Below are positions 53,884 to 62,650 of a DNA stretch of 64,000 nucleotides, one piece after another. This stretch comes from Roseburia sp. 499 (GTDB lineage Bacteria > Bacillota > Clostridia > Lachnospirales > Lachnospiraceae). The notes under the pieces were generated by a model, which was not told the origin of the DNA, did no database searches, and saw only the letters and a program-made list of their open reading frames with translations. Location: positions 1,054,001-1,118,000 of the forward strand of contig NZ_CP135164.1 of the NCBI RefSeq assembly GCF_001940225.2. Direction: 5' to 3'. Each line of letters opens with the position of its first letter. Position 1 is the first letter of the stretch. The position numbers and the translations under genes were made by a program.

Positions 53884-54735
53884 ATGAAAAAGAAAAATGA
53901 CATTTTGGCTATTATTACAATATTATGTATGTGCGTAACATCAATGGCTGGAATTCTATCCATGAACTTCGAACATGCTTATAACTTTGTAAATCAATAT
54001 GGACACACAGTAGAGATTTTTGGTTACGGAATTTATGCCAATGATAGCTATTTCAAAGCTCCAATTTCCATAGGAAGTGACTTTTGCATTTTGCTTGTAG
54101 TGGTTCCGTTATTCGTATATACTTATTTACAGTATAGAAAAAAAGGCGATACAACCACGGAAATAAAACTGATTTCCATGTATGCCGTTGCATTTTACTA
54201 TGGGGCGAGCATTGCCTTTGGTGTTACCTATAACCAGATTTTTCTAGTGTATGTGTTGCTGTTTACCAGTTCCTTGTTCGGGATGTTTGCACATATCAGA
54301 AAGGTGAGCGTAGAACAGAAAGTAACTGTCACAAAAGGATTAAGTGCATTTATGATTGTAACTGGAGTAGCACTGATTGTAGCGTGGTTGCCGGATATTA
54401 TTTCAGCAATGGTAATGGGAGGGACACTTCCTTTGATTGGCGTATACACAACAGAAATTACATATGTGCTTGATATGGGCATTATTAGTCCGATGTGTTT
54501 TGTATGTCTGTACTTGTTGAAGAAGAAAGAGGGACTTGGAGTGGTACTTTTGACAGGTTTGTTGAAATTGTGTATCATTGTAGGGATTATGATAATTCCA
54601 CAATCGATATGTCAGGTTCTTTCCGGTGCAGAAATAGCACTTCCGGTACTTGTTACAAAAGGATTATCTTTTGTGGTTTTGGGAGGATTTGCATTGTATT
54701 TTAATAGAAAATTATATCGAGAATTGGAAGAATAG
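53884..54735 (+). CDS. Polytopic membrane protein, paralogue 2 (unknown)
   Basis: 283 aa with about seven to eight membrane segments, homologous to the preceding protein over its whole length: FGYGIYANDSYFKAPISIGSDF corresponds to YQEGVYARDSFSMASQAIAQDY (compared piecewise), and VTYNQIFLVYVLL to LSYNKCFLLYVML. GAAAGG precedes the start. Tandem duplication within one operon is likely. The gene is followed by the DUF6544 gene after nine bases. Confidence 0.65.
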   Translation: MKKKNDILAIITILCMCVTSMAGILSMNFEHAYNFVNQYGHTVEIFGYGIYANDSYFKAPISIGSDFCILLVVVPLFVYTYLQYRKKGDTTTEIKLISMYAVAFYYGASIAFGVTYNQIFLVYVLLFTSSLFGMFAHIRKVSVEQKVTVTKGLSAFMIVTGVALIVAWLPDIISAMVMGGTLPLIGVYTTEITYVLDMGIISPMCFVCLYLLKKKEGLGVVLLTGLLKLCIIVGIMIIPQSICQVLSGAEIALPVLVTKGLSFVVLGGFALYFNRKLYRELEE

Positions 54736-54744
54736 GAGGAATTC

Positions 54745-55602
54745 ATGAAGAAAGTAATTGTAATCGGTTTGATTCTGTTGGTGTTAATCGGGGGAATCAT
54801 CATATACTGGAAGTTGCCCTATTCACCGGAAAAGGAGAAGTTTCACAATTCCATGCAAAAGAGGGTGGATGGAACGAAAAAAAGCGATGCGGTTTGTACA
54901 CGAGAAGAAATAGAGCAGCTACCGGAACCGTTGAAGAAATATTGTGACTATATTGGATTGGAAAATTTTCCAAAATACCAGGTCGCAAATGCAGTATTTG
55001 ATAATACGGACTTTGTATTTGATACAGCATCCGGAAAAGTAATAAGTATGGATTATGATTTGTGGCTTTTTTATGGAGATTTCTATCGTTCCGCATTTTG
55101 CAGCAGTTCCATGTACGGGATTCCATTTGAAGGTGTGGACTATGCTACGAAAGATAATCAGGGCGGTATGAAAGGAATCCTTGCAAAACACATCCGGCTT
55201 TTCGATGAAAAGGATGAACAGGGATACAAGGCAGGCCTTATTTCTTGGCTGGCAGAATCTGCAACCATAAATCCATCCGTATTGTTGTCTCCATATGTTA
55301 CTTATGAGGAAATAGATGATACACACGTTAAGGCAACCGTATCTTATCGAGGTGTGTCCGGTTCCGGAATATTTACGTTTAATGCAGACGGAGCAATTAC
55401 AGAGTTTTATAGTCCGGAACGGCAAGTAGAAGAAATCGACGGTGTGAAGATGGAGCTTGGATGGGTATGCACCTATGATGGTTATGAAGAGAGAAATGGG
55501 ATTAAAATAGCAACGAAAATAAAGAGTATTAAGGTATTTCCGGATGGGAAGGAATTGGTTTACTTTGCAGCAGAGGACTATACAGTAGAGTATATGAAAT
55601 AA
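54745..55602 (+). CDS. DUF6544 family protein
   Basis: 285 aa with one N-terminal membrane helix (VIVIGLILLVLIGGIIIYW) and a soluble domain with EQLPEPLKKYCDYIG, FCSSSMYGIPFEGVDYAT, WLAESATINPSVLL and, towards the end, features of the DUF6544 family (LP.P..RY; W..E....P..L). Members are predicted beta-rich proteins of unknown function. AGGAGG precedes the start. Tight spacing on both sides places it in the tetR-led operon. Confidence 0.7.
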   Translation: MKKVIVIGLILLVLIGGIIIYWKLPYSPEKEKFHNSMQKRVDGTKKSDAVCTREEIEQLPEPLKKYCDYIGLENFPKYQVANAVFDNTDFVFDTASGKVISMDYDLWLFYGDFYRSAFCSSSMYGIPFEGVDYATKDNQGGMKGILAKHIRLFDEKDEQGYKAGLISWLAESATINPSVLLSPYVTYEEIDDTHVKATVSYRGVSGSGIFTFNADGAITEFYSPERQVEEIDGVKMELGWVCTYDGYEERNGIKIATKIKSIKVFPDGKELVYFAAEDYTVEYMK

Positions 55603-55633
55603 AAGGTTCGCAGAGAAAGTCAGGGAGTCAGGC

Positions 55634-56320
55634 ATGGACAAGATCTTAGTTGTAGATGACAATAAAGAGATTACAGATTTAATTGAAAGTATATTAGAAA
55701 AAGAAGGATATGAAGTTGTAAAGGCTTATTCCGGTTTGGAGGCAGTAAATCTTTTCGAGGCAACAATGTCGTTAGTCATTTTGGATGTAATGATGTCTGA
55801 AATGAATGGCTATGAAGCCTGTCAGAAAATTCGCCAGCAAAGTCAGGTTCCAATTTTGTTTTTAAGTGCAAAGGGAACAGATGTCGACAAAGTAGTGGGG
55901 TTGTCTGCCGGAGGAGATGACTATATGGTAAAGCCATTTAGTGCCATTGAATTAGTCGCGAGAGTCAGGGCGTTAATCCGCAGATATCATTATGCAGGGA
56001 AAATTCAGCAAAGTACAAATTTGATTGTTGTAAATGATGTATTAGCCATTGATGTTGATGCCAGAAAAGTGACCAAATATGGGGAAGAGATTAGTTTGAC
56101 AAGAACAGAGTTTGGCATTTTAGAATTATTAGCCCAAAATAAAGGAAGAGTCTTTAGCACCGAAGAGATTTTTAAAAGTGTATGGCAGGATAAGTATTAT
56201 GAAGGGAATAATACGGTTATGGTGCACCTGGCCAGACTTCGTGAGAAAATAGAGGATAATCCAAGAAAAGCCCAAATTATTAAGAATGTATGGGGTGTGG
56301 GTTACAAAATTGAGGATTAG
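55634..56320 (+). CDS. OmpR/PhoB family response regulator
   Basis: 228 aa: receiver domain with acidic pair VVDDNKE, phospho-acceptor Asp in LVILDVMMSEMNG near residue 51, Lys in DDYMVKPFS near 101; then a winged-helix DNA-binding domain (SLTRTEFGILELLAQNKGRVFS, VMVHLARLREKIEDNP, VWGVGYKIED). Close to the VanR-like group. Followed two bases later by its histidine kinase. Probably controls the ABC exporter downstream. Confidence 0.93.
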   Translation: MDKILVVDDNKEITDLIESILEKEGYEVVKAYSGLEAVNLFEATMSLVILDVMMSEMNGYEACQKIRQQSQVPILFLSAKGTDVDKVVGLSAGGDDYMVKPFSAIELVARVRALIRRYHYAGKIQQSTNLIVVNDVLAIDVDARKVTKYGEEISLTRTEFGILELLAQNKGRVFSTEEIFKSVWQDKYYEGNNTVMVHLARLREKIEDNPRKAQIIKNVWGVGYKIED

Positions 56321-56322
56321 AG

Positions 56323-57378
56323 GTGAAAACATTGAAGCATAAATTGCAGTGGAAATTTATATTTATTATGTTTATCAGCCTTATTGCGGGGATTATTTTA
56401 ATGGCAGTAAGTCAGGGCATTTATGGATATTATCACCAAATGAGCGCAGAAAAGACGCAGGAAGTATTTGAAGCCGGTTGGTATGCAATCGCCTTGGATA
56501 TCGCATTTGTCGGAGTGGTTGTCATTGTTTTTCTCATTTTATCCAGAAGCATTGTCAAGCGTATTGAACAATTAAATAGCAGTATTGAGCAGATTTCGAA
56601 AGGAAACATGAAAAATATTCCGATAGATAAACATAAAGATGAGTTAGGAACGCTCTCAGGAAGTGTATATGAAATGGCCAGAATGCTAGAAGAATCCTTA
56701 GAAAATGAGCGGGCTATGGTACGCAATATTGCCCATGATTTGCGTACTCCGGTTACCTCTATTCAAGGATATGCACAGCTGTTGGAGCAGAGTGAAGAAC
56801 TTTCCTTGCAAAATAAGGAACATGTGGCAATTATTCAAAGAAAATCAGAACATTTGTCGGAACAAATAGAGGAATTATTGGAATACTCCATCTTACAGTT
56901 TGAGGAAAAAGAGTATTCTTTTGAGATGCTATCATTAAGCAGCTTGGTAGAGCAGATTTTTATTGATTTTATCCCACAGCTGGATGCACTAGATATGAAG
57001 TTTTCACTGAAGGGAAATGACGCACCGCATATGATTTCCTGTAACCAAAATCTTATGATACGGTTATTGGAGAATCTGATTAATAATGCACTGCGGTATG
57101 GGAAAAAAGGGAAAATAATAGAAGCATTCTTGTCAGAGGATGAATCGCATGTGTATCTGGAAATTGCTAATTATGGAAGTACATTAACACAGACGCAGAT
57201 ACAGAATATCTTTCATCCCTTTTATCAGGGAGAAGATGCAAAGGAATATGTGACGCAAAGTAAAGGGTTAGGGCTTGCGATTGTATCTAAGATTGCAGCT
57301 ATTCATCATGGAACTATTACAGTACAGTGCGAGGAGGAAACAAAGCGTACCGCGTTTTTACTGACTTTTGATAAATAA
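56323..57378 (+). CDS. Sensor histidine kinase
   Basis: 351 aa. Two membrane helices (~10-30 and ~50-73) enclose a very short outer loop, then HAMP (~74-125), the H-box MVRNIAHDLRTPVTSIQGY near residue 142, N-box LENLINNALRYG, G-box SKGLGLAIVSKIAAIHHG. Short-loop sensing is typical of membrane-stress kinases that work with exporters. The start is either GTG 56323 or TTG 56332; AGAGGTG at 56319-56325 would favour the latter. Terminator directly downstream. Confidence 0.9.
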   Translation: MKTLKHKLQWKFIFIMFISLIAGIILMAVSQGIYGYYHQMSAEKTQEVFEAGWYAIALDIAFVGVVVIVFLILSRSIVKRIEQLNSSIEQISKGNMKNIPIDKHKDELGTLSGSVYEMARMLEESLENERAMVRNIAHDLRTPVTSIQGYAQLLEQSEELSLQNKEHVAIIQRKSEHLSEQIEELLEYSILQFEEKEYSFEMLSLSSLVEQIFIDFIPQLDALDMKFSLKGNDAPHMISCNQNLMIRLLENLINNALRYGKKGKIIEAFLSEDESHVYLEIANYGSTLTQTQIQNIFHPFYQGEDAKEYVTQSKGLGLAIVSKIAAIHHGTITVQCEEETKRTAFLLTFDK

Positions 57379-57396
57379 GAAATAAAAAATGTAATT

Positions 57397-57426
57397 AAGT
57401 TGTAAGTTTTTCTTACAACTTTTTTT
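57397..57426 (+). terminator. Terminator after the histidine kinase gene
   Basis: AAGTTGTAAG and CTTACAACTT form a perfect 10-bp stem followed by six Ts. Confidence 0.85.
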
Positions 57427-57483
57427 ATGTTTAGAAGTTATGATGATAATTGTTCAAGAAACAAAAGAATTAAGGAGGAGATT

Positions 57484-59829
57484 ATGTTTCAGAAACAATT
57501 TAAAAAAAATAAGGTGATTCATCTTACATTACTTCTATTTATGATATTGGCTGCATTTTTAATGTCGGTTGCAAGCTGTGTTATTTTGCAGACTTCCGGT
57601 TCTATGGAAAATATTTTTTCTATTGCAAAACCGCCTCATTTCTTACAAATGCATACAGGAGAACTGGATGAGGAAAAAGTACAGGAATTTGCAGACAGTG
57701 TGGACTATGTATCCCAGAGCGAAATCGTTGAAATGGTAAATATTGATGGCGCAAATATCTGGTACGAGAAAAAAGGAAGCAGTGCTGTTTCTATGGCAGA
57801 AAGTATGTTGGATAATGGATTTGTCAAACAGACAAAATACTTTGATTATTTGTTAGATTTAGATAATAACATTGTTAAACAAGAAGATGGAGAAATAGGA
57901 GTTCCTATCAGTTACATGGAAAAGTATGGTCTATCTATTGGAGATACCATTACGCTTACAAAAGGCGACTTTTCGAAAACATACGAAATCAGAAACTTTT
58001 TAAGAGATTCTCAAATGGCATCTACTATGGCATCCTCTGTTCGATTTTTAATGAGTGACCATGATTTCATGGAACTAAAAGAAAAGGTGGGGGAAGTAGA
58101 GTATATCCTTGAATTCCGTCTGGAAGATAGTGGTCGGGCAGGGGAATTTCAAAAATTGTATGAGGATTCCGATATGCCGGTAAATGGTCAGGGTATTACT
58201 TATCCACTCATTAAGCTGGTAAATTCGCTGGCTAGCGGATTGTTAGCCGGAGCAATGATTTTGGTCAGCATTATTTTAATTCTACTTGCGGCATTCAATC
58301 TTAGGTTTACGATTTTAGCAGTGCTGGAAGAAGAAATCCATGAAATTGGTGCGATGAAAGCAATTGGTATCAGTAATAAAGATATAAAGAAGATGTATTT
58401 AAAAAACTATCGTGTGTTAGCAGTAATCGGTTGCATCATTGGATTTCTCATTGGAATAGTTACCAATAAATTATTTACGAAAAGTATAAGACTTGTGCTG
58501 GGAGAGCAGGCGCTGGGGATAAAGGGTGTTATTGTTTCTATGATAGCCGTGTTGTTTGTATATTGGTTCATGATGCATCTTTGCAAAAAGATATTAAAAC
58601 GCATCGGTAACATCACAGTAGTTCAGGCCTTGGTTTATGGAGAGACAGGGACACGAAGAAAAAGAACAGAGAAATGTTCGTTTTCACTTCAAAAGTATTG
58701 TAAAAATCATGTGAACTTGTATTTTAGTTTAAAAAATCTGGTGCAAAAGAAAAAATCCTGGTTATTGATTGTGGTAGTATTTTTCCTTGCTACAAATATC
58801 ATGTTAGTTCCTTTGAATCTTATTCACACAGTTCAGGACAAAAAATTTGCCAATAACATGGGAAATGCAGACTGTGACTTGGGGATAGAACTTCAGACAA
58901 AGGATCATATAGAAGAAAATTGTGCACAAATAGTTTCTATGTTAAAGAATGATGCACAAATAGAAAGTTATAGTGTTTTTTCCACAAACAAGTATGAAAC
59001 CTTAGGAGAAGATGGTGAGGAATCCATTCAGGTGCAATGGGGAGATTATACGGAGTTTATGATTCCATGTATCGAAGGACGTTCACCAGAGAAGGAAGGA
59101 GAAATTGCACTTTCTTATTTGAATCAAGTAAAGTTAGGAAAAAATGTTGGAGACTCTTTGGAAATTACCATGGATCATCAGCGAAAGGAGTATAAAGTTA
59201 CCGGAATTTATCAGGATCTTACCAGTGGTGGATATACAGCAAAAGCTTTTAGCAATGATGAATTTAAGGAAGTACAAAATTATACGATTTATGCTAAGTG
59301 TACGGATAAAAGCGATGTCAAAAAGCTGGCGGAGCAATATAGTGAAATGTTTTCGTTTGCTAAGATTTTACCTATAGAAGAATATACTTCTCAAACATTT
59401 GGTAGTGTGATTGACACTTTTGCTGATGCTGCATACGTTTGTGTAGTGGTAGCAGTGTTTATCGGGGGATTGATTACCGCGCTGTTTTTGAAGTTACAAA
59501 GCGCAAAAGAGTATTCGGAGATTGCAACATTAAGAGTATTAGGTTTTTCTTCTAAAGATATTATAAAACAATATATGATAAAAGGATTTCTTGCATCATC
59601 GCTTGGTATTTTGTTGGGGATTCTCTGGTGTAATACCGGTTGTGGGGATATGGTAGGATTTGCGTTAAAGTTTGCAGATTCCGGAATTGCAGATTTTGAA
59701 TTTGTAACGCAGCCAATATTTAATTTTGTGATATGTCCGTTGATTCTGGTGCTGACAGCAATGATAGTGACTTATGTGTGTGCACGGGAAGTGAAGGATT
59801 ATGAAATTATAAAAATGCTTCAAGAATAG
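57484..59829 (+). CDS. FtsX-type ABC transporter permease
   Basis: 781 aa: first helix (LTLLLFMILAAFLMSVASC), a ~200-residue outer domain, a three-helix FtsX block (~255-390) with EEEIHEIGAMKAIGISNKDIKKMYLK, a helix near 435, a second outer domain and a second FtsX block (~655-775) with SEIATLRVLGFSSKDIIKQYM. The MacB/BceB-like layout fits lipoprotein or antimicrobial-peptide export or resistance. AAGGAGGAG precedes the ATG at 57484; an earlier frame from 57427 starts inside the terminator. Its ATPase follows. Confidence 0.87.
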   Translation: MFQKQFKKNKVIHLTLLLFMILAAFLMSVASCVILQTSGSMENIFSIAKPPHFLQMHTGELDEEKVQEFADSVDYVSQSEIVEMVNIDGANIWYEKKGSSAVSMAESMLDNGFVKQTKYFDYLLDLDNNIVKQEDGEIGVPISYMEKYGLSIGDTITLTKGDFSKTYEIRNFLRDSQMASTMASSVRFLMSDHDFMELKEKVGEVEYILEFRLEDSGRAGEFQKLYEDSDMPVNGQGITYPLIKLVNSLASGLLAGAMILVSIILILLAAFNLRFTILAVLEEEIHEIGAMKAIGISNKDIKKMYLKNYRVLAVIGCIIGFLIGIVTNKLFTKSIRLVLGEQALGIKGVIVSMIAVLFVYWFMMHLCKKILKRIGNITVVQALVYGETGTRRKRTEKCSFSLQKYCKNHVNLYFSLKNLVQKKKSWLLIVVVFFLATNIMLVPLNLIHTVQDKKFANNMGNADCDLGIELQTKDHIEENCAQIVSMLKNDAQIESYSVFSTNKYETLGEDGEESIQVQWGDYTEFMIPCIEGRSPEKEGEIALSYLNQVKLGKNVGDSLEITMDHQRKEYKVTGIYQDLTSGGYTAKAFSNDEFKEVQNYTIYAKCTDKSDVKKLAEQYSEMFSFAKILPIEEYTSQTFGSVIDTFADAAYVCVVVAVFIGGLITALFLKLQSAKEYSEIATLRVLGFSSKDIIKQYMIKGFLASSLGILLGILWCNTGCGDMVGFALKFADSGIADFEFVTQPIFNFVICPLILVLTAMIVTYVCAREVKDYEIIKMLQE

Positions 59830-59863
59830 CGCAAGAAGAATAATGAAAAAACAGGAGGTTGTT

Positions 59864-60619
59864 ATGAGTAAAATTTTAGAAACAAAAAATGTATATAAAG
59901 AATTTGGTCAGGAGAATAAAACTGTTGTATTAAAAGGAATTAACATGGAAGTAGAGGAAGGCGAATATGTCGTGATTATGGGGCAATCCGGTTCGGGAAA
60001 ATCTACCTTACTGTACAATATCAGTGGCATGGATAAGACAACATCCGGAGAAGTAATCTTTGATGGAGAAAAGATTTCTGAATTTGATGATGAAAAAATG
60101 AGTCAGTTACGTTTACAAAAGATGGGATTTATTTTTCAGCACTCTTATTTGTTGAAAAAAATGTCTTTGAGAGATAATGTAATGCTTCCGGCTTTTAAAG
60201 CCAAAAAATACTCGAAAAAAGAGATATTGGAAAAAGGCAATTCGTTAATGGAAAGCCTGCATATTGAGGGGGTCGCTGATCATGCAATTAATCAGGTGTC
60301 AGGAGGACAGGTACAAAGGACTGCCATTTGCCGAGCGTTAATAAATGAACCTAAAATTTTGTATGGGGATGAACCCACAGGAGCATTGAATGCGTCTACA
60401 ACCAGAGAAGTAATGGATATATTAAATACAATCAATAAAAAAGGAACAACAATTGTGCTTGTGACCCATGATGCCAAGGTGGCCGCAAGAGCAGACCGCA
60501 TTATTTATCTGCAGGATGGGGAAATTGTATCAAGTCTGACACTGGGAAAATATGAAAAACAGCAGGAAAAGAATCGAGAAGAAAAGACAAACCAGTGGCT
60601 TAGGGAACAAGGATTTTAA
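59864..60619 (+). CDS. ABC transporter ATP-binding protein (MacB/LolD-like)
   Basis: 251 aa: Walker A MGQSGSGKSTLL near residue 39, Q-loop FIFQHSYLL, signature QVSGGQVQRTAICRAL near 144, Walker B LYGDEPTGALN and H-switch LVTHDAKVAARAD. The LFDEPTG(A)L pattern is typical of the MacB/LolD/BceA group that partners FtsX permeases. A charged Gln/Glu/Lys tail follows. The start at 59864 uses AGGAGG; ATG 59843 precedes it without a site. Confidence 0.92.
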   Translation: MSKILETKNVYKEFGQENKTVVLKGINMEVEEGEYVVIMGQSGSGKSTLLYNISGMDKTTSGEVIFDGEKISEFDDEKMSQLRLQKMGFIFQHSYLLKKMSLRDNVMLPAFKAKKYSKKEILEKGNSLMESLHIEGVADHAINQVSGGQVQRTAICRALINEPKILYGDEPTGALNASTTREVMDILNTINKKGTTIVLVTHDAKVAARADRIIYLQDGEIVSSLTLGKYEKQQEKNREEKTNQWLREQGF

Positions 60620-60631
60620 GGAGAGAAAAAG

Positions 60632-61432
60632 ATGAAGAAAAAAATTGGATTTGGGATTCTGCTACTTGTGGAGTTGCTGTTTATTGTTGGAGTGTATTTT
60701 ATCAGGGGGCAAATAGGAGCTTATCTTTGGTCTGCAAATGTATTTATTATTGCGCCAATAGCAGCCGTGGCATTTCTGGCTCAGCTTATTGTTTTGATTA
60801 TTAGAATCGTTAAGAAAAAAAAGATACGTTGGAATGCAGCATACATAATTTTATCTTTTATCATGACATATCCGATTACGATACTGATGGGAATATCTGT
60901 TTTAACATATCCGACTAGTAATAGCGAAAAAGATACAATAAGTGTGAGTAATCCGGTACAAGAATCGGTTTTACTTGGAGGAAAAGAGTATAAGACACAT
61001 GCGGTCTGGCCATCAGAATGTTATGCCTATGATATTCTGAAAGAACCATATGATATAGACTCAGATGATTTATATGATTATGGAATTTATCTTGCTGATG
61101 TATATTGCCCGGTGAATGGAACGGTAATTGATTGTAAAGATACCGAAGAGGATATTCTTCCAAACACAGAGGAATTTGAAAGTTCATTGGGAAATTACAT
61201 TTTTATCGAAGTTGATGAAACGGGAACCTATCTTATTCTGTCACATTTAGAAAAGGATAGTGTGTTAGTAGATGTGGGAGAACATGTTACGAAAGGCATG
61301 AAAATCGCAAAGGTTGGGAATTCCGGAACAACATCCGAACCCCATTTGCATATGCAGCATCAGAGAAATAATCCACTGGAAATGAAGATTCCGGTTTGTG
61401 CAGAAGGATTGCCAATGAAAATTGAAAATTAG
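60632..61432 (+). CDS. Membrane-anchored M23-like peptidase domain protein
   Basis: 266 aa: three N-terminal membrane helices (residues ~5-95), then an extracytoplasmic domain of the M23/LytM fold: AVWPSECYAYDILK, ADVYCPVNGTVIDC, LGNYIFIEVDETGTYLILSHLEK, VGEHVTKGMKIAKVGNSGTTSEPHLHMQ. The HLH zinc pair is present, but in the first motif (normally HxxxD) Cys stands where His is expected (C-Y-A-Y-D). It may use altered metal binding or be inactive, serving as a sensor or permease regulator. GGAGAG precedes the start; same operon as the ABC genes. Confidence 0.75.
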   Translation: MKKKIGFGILLLVELLFIVGVYFIRGQIGAYLWSANVFIIAPIAAVAFLAQLIVLIIRIVKKKKIRWNAAYIILSFIMTYPITILMGISVLTYPTSNSEKDTISVSNPVQESVLLGGKEYKTHAVWPSECYAYDILKEPYDIDSDDLYDYGIYLADVYCPVNGTVIDCKDTEEDILPNTEEFESSLGNYIFIEVDETGTYLILSHLEKDSVLVDVGEHVTKGMKIAKVGNSGTTSEPHLHMQHQRNNPLEMKIPVCAEGLPMKIEN

Positions 61433-61448
61433 GTCTAAAAAATAAAAC

Positions 61449-61507
61449 TTGACAAAGTGACCAGTTGCTCACTATAATAAACATAGAAAGTGAGCGACCG
61501 GTCACTT
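61449..61507 (+). promoter_or_regulatory. Promoter with paired TetR-type operators
   Basis: TTGACA 61449-61454 and TATAAT 61473-61478 (18-base spacer). GTGACCAGTTGCTCACT (61457-61473) fills the spacer, and AAGTGAGCGACCGGTCACTT (61488-61507) follows the -10 box. The two are near inverted copies of each other, and the second is itself close to palindromic. Binding would block RNA polymerase; the likely repressor is the TetR encoded at 62651. Confidence 0.75.
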
Positions 61508-61553
61508 TATGTTATTTGAAACAATAAAACACAAGAAGAAAGGTAGTGTCAAA

Positions 61554-62633
61554 ATGGAGCAAGTATTGATAAATCAAAAAACATTGAAGCAGAGAAAGAG
61601 CATAAAGCAGATACAGAAAGCAGCTATTGGCAAATATGGGCGAGGACATGGAGCAGTTGCAAAGGCTAGAATCGGAAAGCTTGTAAGCCTCTCTGGGCAG
61701 GAAGTAGCGAAAACAAGTACAAAAGGTATAACAATTCCAGACTTATCACAAGACGAATTACTTTGTATTATAAGAGAAAGCAAATTAACAGGGATGAGTG
61801 GAAATGAATTTCCAACGGTTCAAAAGTTAGAAAATTTTTTGCAAAGTAAAAAGGAAAATAGTATATTAGTAGTCAACGGTGTGGAGTGTGAACCGGGTTT
61901 ACTGCATGATGAATGGCTTCTGGAACAGTGTTTGGATGAAATTATGGGAGGAATTCAGATTTTGTCTAAAACGCTAGGTATAAAACATTCGGTGTTAGCG
62001 GTAAAAACAGATATGAAATTTGAAAGTAAAGGAATAAAATTATGTCGGGTACCGGCAAGATATCCCATGGGAGAAGAGCATATCCTGCTACAACAGCTTT
62101 TTGGGGTTACTATGGATAAAACGGAGTATCCGGCAGAAAAAGGTTTTTTGGTGATGAATGTGCAAACCGTATATCAGATATATCATCTGTGTAATGGAAC
62201 GTATCAGGAAGGAAGATATGTGACATTGGCAGATATAGATACCGGGGAAGCAAAGGTTGTTTTTGCAAAGGATGGCGACAACATCAGAAAAATTTTAGAA
62301 AAAAACTTTGTAAAGCATAAAAGTAAGGAATGCTATGCAGGAGGTGGAATACTGTCTGCACATCCGATAAATGAGAATGAATGTTTTAAGGGAAATATTT
62401 CATTTGCCGCTATTGGATACCCTGCTAGTATTTCCAATGAGAATCAGTGCAAGAAGTGTGGGAAATGTATGCGTAAGTGCCCTATGGGAGTAAACGTAAA
62501 AGAGATTGTAAAAAGGCGCGAACAGAATCCGAATGCGGACATTACAGGATTGGGATTAGAAAAATGTATCCATTGCAATAGTTGCACCTATTTTTGCAAG
62601 GCAGGAAAGAATATAGCTGCCATACTAAAGTAG
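61554..62633 (+). CDS. RnfC-like 4Fe-4S dicluster protein
   Basis: 359 aa. Residues ~55-200 resemble the flavin/NADH-binding part of RnfC/Nqo1-type proteins (NSILVVNGVECEPGLLHDEWLL, DEIMGGIQIL), followed by an SLBB-like region and two C-terminal cluster motifs: CKKCGKCMRKCPMGV (near 302) and CIHCNSCTYFCKAGK (near 340). The family's glycine-rich loop GGAGFPT is altered to GMSGNEFPT. The N-terminal barrel of RnfC is short and no other rnf genes are present. Probably a soluble electron-transfer protein, repressed by the adjacent TetR. Start 61554 has AAAGG upstream; earlier ATG 61509 lies in the operator region. Confidence 0.75.
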   Translation: MEQVLINQKTLKQRKSIKQIQKAAIGKYGRGHGAVAKARIGKLVSLSGQEVAKTSTKGITIPDLSQDELLCIIRESKLTGMSGNEFPTVQKLENFLQSKKENSILVVNGVECEPGLLHDEWLLEQCLDEIMGGIQILSKTLGIKHSVLAVKTDMKFESKGIKLCRVPARYPMGEEHILLQQLFGVTMDKTEYPAEKGFLVMNVQTVYQIYHLCNGTYQEGRYVTLADIDTGEAKVVFAKDGDNIRKILEKNFVKHKSKECYAGGGILSAHPINENECFKGNISFAAIGYPASISNENQCKKCGKCMRKCPMGVNVKEIVKRREQNPNADITGLGLEKCIHCNSCTYFCKAGKNIAAILK

Positions 62634-62650
62634 AGGAAAGGAATGATTTT

